Positions 19,739 to 28,487 of a DNA stretch of 64,000 bases are shown here, in pieces. The stretch is from the NCBI RefSeq assembly GCF_012848855.1, contig NZ_CP051630.1, positions 3,203,501-3,267,500 on the forward strand, given 5' to 3'. The DNA is from Pyruvatibacter mobilis. Lineage in GTDB: Bacteria; Pseudomonadota; Alphaproteobacteria; CGMCC-115125. Below the pieces are notes generated by a model. That model was not told the origin of the DNA. It searched no databases and was given only the letters and a program-made list of their open reading frames with translations. Position 1 is the stretch's first letter. The number at the start of each line of letters is the position of its first letter. The translations under genes were made by a program, and so were the position numbers.

Positions 19739-21076
19739 TCAGTCGCCTGCGTTGAGCAAGGTTTGTTCTGGCAGGGCTTCCTGGTGAGGCAGAGTGAAGG
19801 GCACTTCCAGCCAGAAGCAGCTGCCGGCACCCAGCTTGCTCTGCACGCCGATCTCTCCATCCAGCAGGTCCGCAAGCTGGCGGCAGATGGCAAGCCCCAG
19901 TCCCGTGCCGCCGTGGCTTCTGGTGATGGTGTCCTCAAGCTGGCGGAAACTTTCGAAGATCTCGTCCAGCCGGTCATTGGGGATGCCGATGCCGGTGTCT
20001 TCCACCTCAATGCGCAGGCAGCATGTATTGTCGGCCTTGCGCATCTCGCGCACCCCGACGCGCACGTGGCCTTGCTGGGTGAACTTGATCGCGTTGTTGA
20101 TCAGATTGGTGACGATCCGGCGCAGCGCGTCAGGGTCGGTTATCACGCATCTCGACAGTGCACGGGCGCCGTCGAGTTCGAGGGCAATGTGCTTGCTGTC
20201 AGCCAGTGGTGTGAACAGCGCAATCACTTCTTCAAGCAGTGACGCGGGGTCAAAGGGCTGCGGCCGCATGGTGCTGGCACCGGCCTCATTGCGTGAATAG
20301 TCGAGAATATTGTTGAGAATTTCCAGGAGCGATGTCGCAGACATCAGCGCGGTTTCCGCCTGATCACGCTCCTGATCCGGAATGTCTGCGGTGGACAGCA
20401 ATTGAAGCATGCCGATGACGCCGTTCATCGGGGTGCGGATTTCATGGCTCATGACCGTCAGAAAATCGGTCTTGGCACGGTCGGCCTCCATCGCCCGGAT
20501 GCGCTGGGTTTCGATGCGACGCACGGCGCGCTGCATTTCGCGGCGATAAATTGTGCAGCCGATGAAAATGATGATTGCAGCGCAAATGAGCGCAACAAGA
20601 ACAGCAGGATCCGTGATGCCCGAAGCAGGGCCCTGAAGCTCAATTGCGAAGTTGCCGAGATAGACGGCGACGATGATTGCCGTGGCAGTCAGCCCGAATT
20701 GCCATCCCACTGCGAGCGTGACGGCGGCAATTGCTGAGAGCAACAGGATGTTTGTTGAGGACAGGACATTGCCGATGCTCAGTGACAGCAGGATGAAGAA
20801 CACCATGAGGCCGCTGCAGCAGATGAGGGCCCGTCGCGCGAAGTTCTCTTGTTCATTGACCAGCAAAGGCAGGCCGGCGAAACCGAAGGCGATTGCCTGA
20901 GCCACGGCCATCTCCGCCCAGAAACGGTCGAGATAGGGCAGGTTGACGATATTGACGATCGTGCCCGACAGGGCCGCCATGAGACAGAATGCAGAGAGGA
21001 TGCGCCCGGAAGCCGCGCGCAGTTCGCGCCCCTCCGCGGGCGCTGGCCAGTAGATGTTTGTCAGGCGTCCAAGCAT
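19739..21076 (-). CDS. Membrane sensor histidine kinase (orphan)
   Basis: A protein of 445 residues from the ATG at 21076 (a TTG at 21094 is also open). It has about six transmembrane helices in the first 180 residues, with no obvious periplasmic sensor domain. HisKA follows, with phospho-acceptor H211 in FLTVMSHEIRTPMNGVIGML. The HATPase_c domain has the N box (NLINNAIKFTQ), G1 (DTGIGIP) and G2 (GGTGLGLAI). No receiver domain is fused and no response regulator is adjacent, so the partner is unknown. It is convergent with the YciI gene (34-bp gap) and divergent from the ATP-grasp gene. Confidence 0.9.
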   Translation of the reverse strand: MLGRLTNIYWPAPAEGRELRAASGRILSAFCLMAALSGTIVNIVNLPYLDRFWAEMAVAQAIAFGFAGLPLLVNEQENFARRALICCSGLMVFFILLSLSIGNVLSSTNILLLSAIAAVTLAVGWQFGLTATAIIVAVYLGNFAIELQGPASGITDPAVLVALICAAIIIFIGCTIYRREMQRAVRRIETQRIRAMEADRAKTDFLTVMSHEIRTPMNGVIGMLQLLSTADIPDQERDQAETALMSATSLLEILNNILDYSRNEAGASTMRPQPFDPASLLEEVIALFTPLADSKHIALELDGARALSRCVITDPDALRRIVTNLINNAIKFTQQGHVRVGVREMRKADNTCCLRIEVEDTGIGIPNDRLDEIFESFRQLEDTITRSHGGTGLGLAICRQLADLLDGEIGVQSKLGAGSCFWLEVPFTLPHQEALPEQTLLNAGD

Positions 21077-21257
21077 GGCAATCCATCGGCGCAATCGGTT
21101 CCGCGCATAAGTGGTAATTGATGAATGTTAAGCAATGCCGAACCGATTCCAGCTGGGAACGAAAAATCCATCTGTCACAGATAGTTAGTTTGATTACGGA
21201 CGAATTTTCTTCTACCTCTGGTTGCTGAATACAGTTCTGCGGGGAGAATTCACGCTC

Positions 21258-22142
21258 ATGGCTGACCGAAAGCGCGTCGCCTTCGTTGCCTGTCGCCACA
21301 CGCTCACGGGTTCTCCGGACCGGTGGCCGGATGCCTATGAGCACGACCGGGAGCGGGATGCCTTCATGCCGGCTTTCCAGGCAGCCGGACTGGATCTCGT
21401 GGAGCTCGATTGGGAGCAGTCGGACCCGGCGCGGGATGACATTGATCTCTATTTCATCCGCACCACGTGGAACTACAAGGAAAAGCCGGAGGCGTTTGCG
21501 GCCTTCGTCCAGCAGGCCGCGGGCCATGCACCGGTGATGAATGATCCCGCCACAATCCTGTGGAACATGAACAAACGCTATCTGGGGGAACTGGAAGCAC
21601 AGGAGCTGCCTGTTATCCCGTCCGCCTTTATCGACCGTGATGGAGTGACCGTGGACGATGTCCGGGCCCGGCTTGGTGCCGACGAGATTGTCCTGAAGCC
21701 GCTTGTGGGCGGTGGCGGCTTCGATATGCGCCGGATCAGGGCCGATGAACCGGGCGATGACACTATTCCGGTCAGCCAGTTCGCTCAGCCCTTTCTCCCA
21801 GGCATTCTGGATGAGGGAGAAATTTCATTCGTGTTCGTGGAAGACCGTTTCTCTCATGCGCTTCGCAAGCTCCCGGCCGAGGGAAATTATCTGATCCACA
21901 CACATCATGGCGGCCGCAACGAAATCTATGAGCCGACTGCCTCTGATCTTGAGACCTGCGGGGCCTTTCTTGACGTGCTGCCTGCACCGGCGCTTGCCAC
22001 CCGCATTGATGTGGTGCCGCATCAGGGGAAACTGCTTCTGATGGAACTGGAAGCCATAGAGGCGCATTTGTTTCCTGAGTATAATCCGCAGCTGGGGGGA
22101 CTTCTCGCGGAGGCATGCGCGCGCATCATCGCGGCTGCGTGA
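21258..22142 (+). CDS. ATP-grasp family protein (glutathione-synthetase/RimK-like)
   Basis: A protein of 294 residues from the ATG at 21258, with GGGGAGA about 9 nt upstream. The frame is open 12 codons earlier. The N-terminal part (VAFVACRHTL, DIDLYFIRTTWNYKEKPEAF) is a pre-ATP-grasp fold. The ATP-grasp core shows WNMNKRYLGELEAQELPVIPS, DEIVLKPLVGGGGFDMRRI and ISFVFVEDRFSHALRKLP, and LLLMELEAIEAHLF is the metal-binding end. Such enzymes ligate a carboxylate to an amine or thiol. The TrxR-like fusion gene starts 22 bp downstream, so the two are likely co-transcribed. The substrate is unknown. Confidence 0.8.
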   Translation: MADRKRVAFVACRHTLTGSPDRWPDAYEHDRERDAFMPAFQAAGLDLVELDWEQSDPARDDIDLYFIRTTWNYKEKPEAFAAFVQQAAGHAPVMNDPATILWNMNKRYLGELEAQELPVIPSAFIDRDGVTVDDVRARLGADEIVLKPLVGGGGFDMRRIRADEPGDDTIPVSQFAQPFLPGILDEGEISFVFVEDRFSHALRKLPAEGNYLIHTHHGGRNEIYEPTASDLETCGAFLDVLPAPALATRIDVVPHQGKLLLMELEAIEAHLFPEYNPQLGGLLAEACARIIAAA

Positions 22143-22164
22143 CCCTTCCCGACAAGGAGACCCC

Positions 22165-23880
22165 ATGTCCTCTACAGATGTTGCAGGCGGGGTACCTGCC
22201 GCCGAGGCACCTGATACCCCGCCATGGGCCGCAGGTGCCGCCGGACGGCCCGATGAGCTTTATCCGGTCCTGAGCGACAGTGAGATCGACCAGCTTCGAC
22301 CCTATGGCGAGGTGCGGTCGATTGCGGCGGGTACGCGCCTGTGGTCGATCGGCGAGCGCAATGTCAGTTGTTTCATCGTCATGTCCGGCGCGCTCGAAAT
22401 CCTGCGCAGGGAGGGCGAGCGGGAAGAGTGCTTCCATGTGCACGAGGCGGGCAGTTTCTCCGGCGAGACCGTGACCATGAGCGGGCGCGGTTCATTTGTC
22501 GGCGGCCGCGCGCGCACCGATCTCGAGGTCGTCGAGATTGGCCCGCAGCGGCTGCGGGACCTCCTGGCAGTTGAACCGATGCTGGGCGAGAAGATCCTGC
22601 AAGCGTTCATTCTGCGCCGTATGCGGATGATTGCGCAGCACCATGGTGACATCCTCATCATCGGCGATGCTTCAGAGCAGCTCACGGCGTCAATCCGCGA
22701 GTTCCTGTCGCGCAACGGTGTGCCCTATCGCATGGTGCCGGACGATGACGCGCCGGAGCCGGAGCGACCGGTGATTGTCTGTGGTGAACAACGGCTGGCA
22801 CGACCAACCATCAAGCAGGTGGCGGACTGCCTCGGCATGACAGCCGATCTGCCGGATGGGGCGCAGTTTGATGTGGCGGTTATCGGCGGTGGGCCGTCGG
22901 GTCTGGCGGCAGCCGTTTATGCAGCCTCAGAAGGGTTGTCGGTCGTGGTTCTGGAGAAGTGCTCCATCGGCGGACAGGCGGGATCATCTTCACGCATCGA
23001 GAACTATCTCGGGTTCCCCACGGGCATCTCCGGCCAGGCGTTGACGGGCCGTGGGTTTCTCCAGGCACAGAAGTTCGGTGCGGAGATTGCCATTGCCCAG
23101 GAGGCTGCGGAGATTACCTGCGGTGCCCCGTGGCACACATTGACCACCGATTGCGGCATGGCACTCAAAGCCCGCACCGTGGTGCTGGCGACGGGTGCCG
23201 TCTACCGGCAGCCGCAGATCGAAGGCCTCGACCGCTTCGAGGGCACCAGTGTCCATTACGGGGCAAGTCATATCCAGGGCATGATGTGCCGCGGCGAAGA
23301 GGTGGTGATTGTCGGCGGCGGCAACTCCGCGGGTCAGGCGGCTGTTTATCTGTCGTCGCGGGCGCGGAAAGTCTCCATCATGGTGCGCGGCGACGGGCTC
23401 GCCGCCTCCATGTCGCAATATCTGATCCGGCGCATCGAGCGCACGCCGAACATCGACCTGCTGACCCATATGGAGGTCGAGGCCCTTGAGGGAGACGACC
23501 GGATCGACTGCATCCAGGCCCGACACAACAAGACGGGTGAGGTCTCGCGCCTTCCGGCATCGCACCTGTTCCTCTTCATCGGGGCGGCGCCGGCGACAGG
23601 GTTTCTCGATCCGGCAGTGGCGCTGGACGAGAAGGGATTTGTGCGGACCGGAGACGCGCTTGATGATACAGACCTTCAACGAGCCGCCTGGCCGCTGGAG
23701 CGCAAGCCCTTTCATCTGGAAACGTCCTGTCCCGGCATCTTCGCGGTTGGTGATGTGCGCTCCGGCTCGGTCAAGCGTGTGGCTTCCGCCGTCGGGGACG
23801 GGTCGGTCTGCATCAGCTTCGTCCACAAGGCGCTTGATGAGCGCCCGGTAAAGCAAGCCCAGGCAGCTTCAGATGATTGA
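22165..23880 (+). CDS. Cyclic-nucleotide-binding / thioredoxin-reductase-like fusion flavoprotein
   Basis: A protein of 571 residues in three parts. A cNMP-binding domain (about 35-155) includes FSGETVTMSGR. A thioredoxin-like linker (about 165-225) shows DILIIGDASEQLTASIREFL and PVIVCGEQ but has no CxxC. A TrxR-like FAD/NAD(P) module runs from about 233 to 555, with AVIGGGPSGLAAAVYAA, VVIVGGGNSAGQAAVYLS and GIFAVGDVRSGSVKRVASAVGDG. The redox CxxC of true thioredoxin reductases is absent: GASHIQGMMC stands where CATC is expected. The fusion family is known, but its electron acceptor is not well established. Confidence 0.88.
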   Translation: MSSTDVAGGVPAAEAPDTPPWAAGAAGRPDELYPVLSDSEIDQLRPYGEVRSIAAGTRLWSIGERNVSCFIVMSGALEILRREGEREECFHVHEAGSFSGETVTMSGRGSFVGGRARTDLEVVEIGPQRLRDLLAVEPMLGEKILQAFILRRMRMIAQHHGDILIIGDASEQLTASIREFLSRNGVPYRMVPDDDAPEPERPVIVCGEQRLARPTIKQVADCLGMTADLPDGAQFDVAVIGGGPSGLAAAVYAASEGLSVVVLEKCSIGGQAGSSSRIENYLGFPTGISGQALTGRGFLQAQKFGAEIAIAQEAAEITCGAPWHTLTTDCGMALKARTVVLATGAVYRQPQIEGLDRFEGTSVHYGASHIQGMMCRGEEVVIVGGGNSAGQAAVYLSSRARKVSIMVRGDGLAASMSQYLIRRIERTPNIDLLTHMEVEALEGDDRIDCIQARHNKTGEVSRLPASHLFLFIGAAPATGFLDPAVALDEKGFVRTGDALDDTDLQRAAWPLERKPFHLETSCPGIFAVGDVRSGSVKRVASAVGDGSVCISFVHKALDERPVKQAQAASDD

Positions 23881-25722
23881 CGTCTGGCGGACTGCACCGC
23901 GCAACAGCGTCGCATAAAGCCGGTCGCGCCATGTAGCAGGACGGCTCATGGCCATGCGGTCGAGGCAGGCGTCTTCCTGCGGGTCCGGGCGACCGAAAAT
24001 GCCAGCCTGTGCCAGCCGCAGCACCCCCGTCATGCTGGCAGATGCATCACGCATCAGCGCGAGGGCAGGCATCAGCCGTTGCTCGGTTTCCGTGAAGTCG
24101 GTCCCGAAAGGGAAGGGCGGCAGATCACCACGGGCTTCGGCATCACTCAGGCGGGCGGCAAGGGCCTCAGGAGTGTTGGAGCGGAAGCGTGGGTCGAGTT
24201 CGAAGTCCCCAGGCAGCTTGCCCGCCTTGATCGCTATTTCAATCAACTCGCGCTGAAATCGGCTGTCGGTAACTGCCAGCATGGCGGCAATCACGTCCGC
24301 GTCTGACTTTCCGCGCAAATCGGCGACGCCATATTCCGTCACCACGATATCGCGCAGGTGGCGCGGGATTGTCGTGTGGCCATAGCCCCAGCGGATATTG
24401 CTTTCCGTGCCCTTTGGGCCTTCACGGGTAGCGCGGATGGCGATGATTGAGCGGGCGCCTTCCAGGGCAAAAGCCTGGGCCACGAAATTGTACTGCCCGC
24501 CGACGCCCGACACGACCCGGCCGTCTTCCAGCCCATCGGACACCACGGCGCCCATCAGGGTGGCCATCATGCCGCTATTGACGAAGCGGGCGTTGACGCG
24601 GGCCCGCCGCTTTTCGTCCTCCGGCCCGTACAGCTCATTGACATAGGAGACCGGCCGCATGGCAATGCGCGCCCGCTCTTGATCCGGCATGTCTCTCAGG
24701 CGCTGATAGAAATCCGTGGGACCAAGGAAAAACCCGGCCTGCAGACAGGCCCCGTCCACTTCGCGGGACAGCACACCCGCTTCCATCAGGTCGAGAAAGG
24801 CGGGCACGAACATTTCGCTGGCACCGAACAAGCCCTCTCTGAAGGCGGATAAGTGTGATGTGCCGGTCGGTCTGTTCTGCTCGAGTGCCATTACCGCATC
24901 GTGGAAATCACCCGGGCGTTGATGGCGGAGGATCAGGCCGGCAGCGACTGCGTCGCCAATGGACCCGATCCCGATCTGCAACGTGCCCCCATCGGGAATG
25001 AGCCGGGCGATCTGCAGGCCGATGGCATGGTCGGTCGGAGACACGGGCTCACGCGGCGGCGCGAAGAGCGGCCAGTCCGCCCCCTCCAGCACATGATCTG
25101 CCATGCTCTCGGGATAGGCGGCATCACCATCCATGAATGGCAGATTGTCGTTCACCTCCATCACCAGCAGCGGGTTGATCAGCCCCTCCTCGCGCGCCTT
25201 CAAGAGGTCAGGTGTCAGGTCCGGATTGCAGCTCAGGGAAACTGTCGCGCCGTCACCTTCCCCGCGGCGGGCAACGATTTGCGCCAGCACGTTGGGTTTG
25301 CGGTCGAGGATCGCCCCCAGGGCGTGGGTGTAATTTGCCGAGATGTAGTTCTGCTGCGCCCGCGGCGAGGACAGCCAGCGGCCAGCAAGGAAGAAGAACT
25401 CGATGATCTCGATATTGGGCGGCAGGGTGCCCTTGTGCAAAGGGCCCGCATAGGCAAGGTCCGGGTAGCCGCCGAACAGCCTGTCGATCACCGGCGTGAT
25501 GAATTGCCGCTCTATGGGGTTGGACGGAGATGGTTTTTCCAGCGTCAGGGCCGTCAGGATAGTCAGCGAGATAGAGCTGTCCGCCATGGCGCGAGCCACC
25601 AGCGCGTTGCAGGTCAGATTGGCTTTCCCAAGCCCCAGGGGCATGGCGAGCACGATCGTGCCGCCTGTCTGGCGGATGATCTCGTCGGCGAGGCGGTCGG
25701 CGTCGGTGTGATGCTGGGTCAT
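23869..25722 (-). CDS. Acetyl-CoA hydrolase/transferase family protein
   Basis: A protein of 617 residues of the acetyl-CoA hydrolase / CoA-transferase family (Cat1 and 4-hydroxybutyrate CoA-transferase relatives). Features are GGTLQIGIGSIGDAVAAGL, a C-terminal ESNIRWGYGHTTIPRHLRDIVVTEYGVADLRGKSDADV with the typical TEYGVADLRG signature, and SGVGGQYNFVAQAFAL. It would move or hydrolyse CoA between short- or medium-chain acids. It is transcribed alone, and its 3' end overlaps the convergent TrxR-like gene by 12 bp. Confidence 0.87.
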   Translation of the reverse strand: MTQHHTDADRLADEIIRQTGGTIVLAMPLGLGKANLTCNALVARAMADSSISLTILTALTLEKPSPSNPIERQFITPVIDRLFGGYPDLAYAGPLHKGTLPPNIEIIEFFFLAGRWLSSPRAQQNYISANYTHALGAILDRKPNVLAQIVARRGEGDGATVSLSCNPDLTPDLLKAREEGLINPLLVMEVNDNLPFMDGDAAYPESMADHVLEGADWPLFAPPREPVSPTDHAIGLQIARLIPDGGTLQIGIGSIGDAVAAGLILRHQRPGDFHDAVMALEQNRPTGTSHLSAFREGLFGASEMFVPAFLDLMEAGVLSREVDGACLQAGFFLGPTDFYQRLRDMPDQERARIAMRPVSYVNELYGPEDEKRRARVNARFVNSGMMATLMGAVVSDGLEDGRVVSGVGGQYNFVAQAFALEGARSIIAIRATREGPKGTESNIRWGYGHTTIPRHLRDIVVTEYGVADLRGKSDADVIAAMLAVTDSRFQRELIEIAIKAGKLPGDFELDPRFRSNTPEALAARLSDAEARGDLPPFPFGTDFTETEQRLMPALALMRDASASMTGVLRLAQAGIFGRPDPQEDACLDRMAMSRPATWRDRLYATLLRGAVRQTSII

Positions 25723-25837
25723 CTGACTAGAACACGCCTCATGGCGGAAAGGTGCATTGTTTTACCGCAAACCGCTCCGCATTTGATTGCGCGTGGTTCG
25801 GGTGAGCTTGCCGGGTGGGACCGACCTGCTGACAGGT

Positions 25838-26938
25838 CTAGCCTGCACGGAGTAGAGCGCAGACGCGGTCGATATCGGCGTCTGACATATTCGGCGACAT
25901 GGGGAGGCCAAGCACATGCGGTGCCAGCGCGTCGGTGTAGGGCAGGGGGTCTGACGGCAAGTCCGAGAGAGCCGGATGCCGGTGGCAGCCGGAGCCCCAC
26001 CATGAGCGTGCTTCGATATCGTGAGCGGCAAACCGTGCGATCACAGCCGCGGCCGGTTCCTCGGTCAGAATGTTGAGCGTTGTGGATGTCCAGTCGGCTG
26101 AGAAGCCGCCCATCAGCCCTATGCCTGTCATGCACCTGATGTTGGAGGCATAGCGGGCGTGGGCTTTGACCAATGCACTGCGCTTGTTCGGCCAAGCGTC
26201 CAGCGCTGCCAGTCCAACGGCAGCGTGGTACTCCGAGAGCTTGGCATTCGTACCGGCAGCGTCCAGCACGGCCCGGTCGCCGAAGCCGAAACTGCGCAGG
26301 CGGTCGAGCCTTGCTGCCAGCTCTTCGTCATTGGTCAGGATCAGCCCGCCTTCGCCAATGCCCAGTGGTTTTGTTGCATGCAGGCTGACCATGATGGGCA
26401 TGGTGGCTGCGGGGGCCGATTGCGCGTGCGCCAGCCCGTGAAAGCCCGCGGCTGCATCAATCACGACCGGCACGCCGGTCTGGTCCATCACCCTGTTCCA
26501 AGCCGCCACATCCGGCGGGTGTCCAAAGGGGGCGACAGGGACGATCAGGGCGAGATCGTCGAGGTCATGTCGCGCCATGACGGCATCCGGTGACAGGGCC
26601 CAGGTGGCAGGATCAATATCGGCGAAATGCGGTTCCAGCCCCGCCTGCATGGAAGCCAGCGGGGTCGCGGCAAATGTCCAGGCAGGCATCAGGCATTTTT
26701 GGCGGCCGGGTCGTGCGGTGGCGGTGAGGGCAAGCTGCAGGGCCAGCGTGCCATTGGCGGCAAGCACGATAGACCCTTCAGCCGTGCCGAATGCGTGCGC
26801 CAGCCGCGCCTGAAACTCGCGCAGGAGCGGGCCCGAATTGGAGTACCAGCGGTTCTCGTCGATGCGGCGGAGATAGGGGAGCAGATCGTCCGCCGTCGGC
26901 AGCATCGGCTGCATCAGCGGAATGCGCCTTGCGGACAT
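25838..26938 (-). CDS. DegT/DnrJ/EryC1-family sugar aminotransferase
   Basis: A protein of 366 residues from the ATG at 26938, which shares a base with the stop of the upstream methyltransferase gene (TGATG). The PLP lysine is K190 in SLHATKPLGIGEGGLI, and D161 (VVIDAAAGFHG) binds the pyridinium nitrogen. RWYSNSGPLLREFQARL is the usual N-terminal signature. With RmlA/RmlB in the cluster it probably aminates a dTDP-4-keto-6-deoxy sugar at C4 or C3. That is inference. It is the last gene of the wbqC-methyltransferase-degT unit. Confidence 0.88.
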   Translation of the reverse strand: MSARRIPLMQPMLPTADDLLPYLRRIDENRWYSNSGPLLREFQARLAHAFGTAEGSIVLAANGTLALQLALTATARPGRQKCLMPAWTFAATPLASMQAGLEPHFADIDPATWALSPDAVMARHDLDDLALIVPVAPFGHPPDVAAWNRVMDQTGVPVVIDAAAGFHGLAHAQSAPAATMPIMVSLHATKPLGIGEGGLILTNDEELAARLDRLRSFGFGDRAVLDAAGTNAKLSEYHAAVGLAALDAWPNKRSALVKAHARYASNIRCMTGIGLMGGFSADWTSTTLNILTEEPAAAVIARFAAHDIEARSWWGSGCHRHPALSDLPSDPLPYTDALAPHVLGLPMSPNMSDADIDRVCALLRAG

Positions 26939-27729
26939 CAATCCTCGCCTTTGATGAAGTAGGCGTTCGGGACGGTGGAGAAGGGGAACTTGCGCATGTG
27001 GGGGGCGCCGCCAAGCGGCTCGAAGAATTCCTCTATGGCCTCTGCCTCACCTTGCCAGGGCGGCATGCCGTAGCCGTTGAAGGCAATGATCCCGCCCTCC
27101 ATGACGAGCGGATAGAGGTGTTTGAGGCCGACCGCTGTCGGCTCGTAGGTGCCGATGTCGAAATAAAGCAGTGCCAGCCGCAAGCCCTGATTGGCCTCGG
27201 CGAAGGCCGGAACTGTCTCGCGGATCTCGCCGTCGATGACCCGGGCGCGCTCGATGCCGGGCAGCAGATTGTCAGCGGTGTGTAGGTCCACAAGTTCCTG
27301 CACGATCTCACCGCTGGAGACCATGCGGCCGATGGTGTTGTCGATCCAGGGGGCAGCCGCGCCGTCCCGGTCCTCCAGGTCCTTGTAGCCGGCGAAATGG
27401 TCAAAGCCATAGACCTTGCGGGTGCGGTCACCGGGGCAGAAGGTTTCAAGCAGATTGGCCCATGTGAACAGGCCCGACCCGCGAAACACACCCAGCTCGG
27501 CAATGGAGCCGGGCATGTCTTCGATCATCCGAAAGAGTTCGTAGTGGCACAGGACACGCGGCAGGTCGCGGCGGCGGATGAAGGCAGGATAGCTGGTCAG
27601 CACGTCACGCAATGACAGCTTGCCGTTTGCCACCAGGGCTTCCATGCGCTCCCAGTGCGCTGCATCGCGCGCATCATAGGTGCGGCGCATGTCCGCGTTG
27701 AGGTCGGGGCCGGCCTTGGGGTCAGTCAT
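26938..27729 (-). CDS. SAM-dependent methyltransferase (TylF/macrocin O-methyltransferase-like)
   Basis: A protein of 263 residues from the ATG at 27729, which overlaps the wbqC stop by 4 bp (ATGA). SIAELGVFRGSGLFTWANLLE is the SAM motif I in the TylF style. KVYGFDHFAGY, RLALLYFDIGTYEPTAVGLKHLYPLVMEGGIIAFNGYG and WQGEAEAIEEFF follow the family, including the Asp that binds Mg in the double-Asp region. TylF relatives O-methylate sugars on macrolides or surface glycans. In this cluster a sugar hydroxyl is the likely target. Confidence 0.8.
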   Translation of the reverse strand: MTDPKAGPDLNADMRRTYDARDAAHWERMEALVANGKLSLRDVLTSYPAFIRRRDLPRVLCHYELFRMIEDMPGSIAELGVFRGSGLFTWANLLETFCPGDRTRKVYGFDHFAGYKDLEDRDGAAAPWIDNTIGRMVSSGEIVQELVDLHTADNLLPGIERARVIDGEIRETVPAFAEANQGLRLALLYFDIGTYEPTAVGLKHLYPLVMEGGIIAFNGYGMPPWQGEAEAIEEFFEPLGGAPHMRKFPFSTVPNAYFIKGED

Positions 27730-28382
27730 TCGGTGTCTCCGCCGTTGATGCGCGCTGCCGTGGCGGCGCTGCCTTCTGTCAGCAGGGCATGCAGGATGCT
27801 CCATTTCGGCCCGTCATAGGGGGGCAGAAATTCGAGGGTGATGCCATGCGCTGAAAAACGTGTCGCGTCATAGAGGTCGCGCCCGGCCGGTGCGTTCACA
27901 TAGGTCGATGCCCCGAGCCGCTCGCAGATCGCGATGATGCGCTCCTGACCCTTGAGGCTGCCGGGCAGGTCGAGGCTGCTGGAGCGCCGCATCGGTGTGG
28001 TGATGCCCAGAGCCGTGCAGGTTATGTCCAGGGAGCGCGCAAGCCACGGCACCAGCGGGCCCTGGGCTGCCGCAAAGAGAGTGGCCCAGCTTTCCGGCAG
28101 GGTGGTGAGCGACGGGAACCTGCGGCATTGGGCGGTCAGCCGCGCAGGTGCGTCGTCGGCCAAGCACATTTCATCGATCCGCGTTTCGCGTGGCGCGGAT
28201 TGAAGGGGGAGGGTCAGCCATTGCGGCTTGCCTCCGGTGTCGGGCAATTGGTTGCGGTGGATATAGCCTCGCCGCGTAAACTGCACACAGTCATAGATGA
28301 CGAACAAATCTGCCTGCGCAAACAGCCGGAAGTACCCCGCATAGGGCACGAAATAGGGCTGCATGATTGCGATTCTCGTCAT
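27726..28382 (-). CDS. WbqC family protein
   Basis: A protein of 218 residues from the ATG at 28382 (an ATG 3 codons earlier is also possible). It matches the WbqC family: IAIMQPYFVPYAGYFRLFAQADLFVIYDCVQFTRRGYIHRNQL, then WLTLPL, and a C-terminal PYDGPKWSILHALL. WbqC proteins recur in O-antigen and surface-sugar loci, and their reaction is not firmly established. It is the first gene of the minus-strand arm and faces the glycosyltransferase across a 105-bp divergent promoter region holding a CtrA-type box. Confidence 0.88.
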   Translation of the reverse strand: MTRIAIMQPYFVPYAGYFRLFAQADLFVIYDCVQFTRRGYIHRNQLPDTGGKPQWLTLPLQSAPRETRIDEMCLADDAPARLTAQCRRFPSLTTLPESWATLFAAAQGPLVPWLARSLDITCTALGITTPMRRSSSLDLPGSLKGQERIIAICERLGASTYVNAPAGRDLYDATRFSAHGITLEFLPPYDGPKWSILHALLTEGSAATAARINGGDTE

Positions 28383-28405
28383 GCGGCGCATTGCGCGCAG
28401 CGCAT

Positions 28406-28424
28406 GCTTAACGAACCGTTAAGC
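28406..28424. promoter_or_regulatory. CtrA-type box (TTAA-N7-TTAA) in the divergent glycan promoter
   Basis: TTAA at 28408-28411, seven bases, then TTAA at 28419-28422 fits the full CtrA consensus of alphaproteobacteria exactly. It sits in a 19-bp perfect inverted repeat (GCTTAACG, AAC, CGTTAAGC). It is 24 bp upstream of wbqC and 64 bp upstream of the glycosyltransferase start. I saw no other full TTAA-N7-TTAA in the window by eye. Confidence 0.6.
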
Positions 28425-28487
28425 ACGGTTTGGCTAGGCTCCCGCTGCCATCAAGAGACCGAAACAGGCTGGCGGGGAGCTTCGCAC

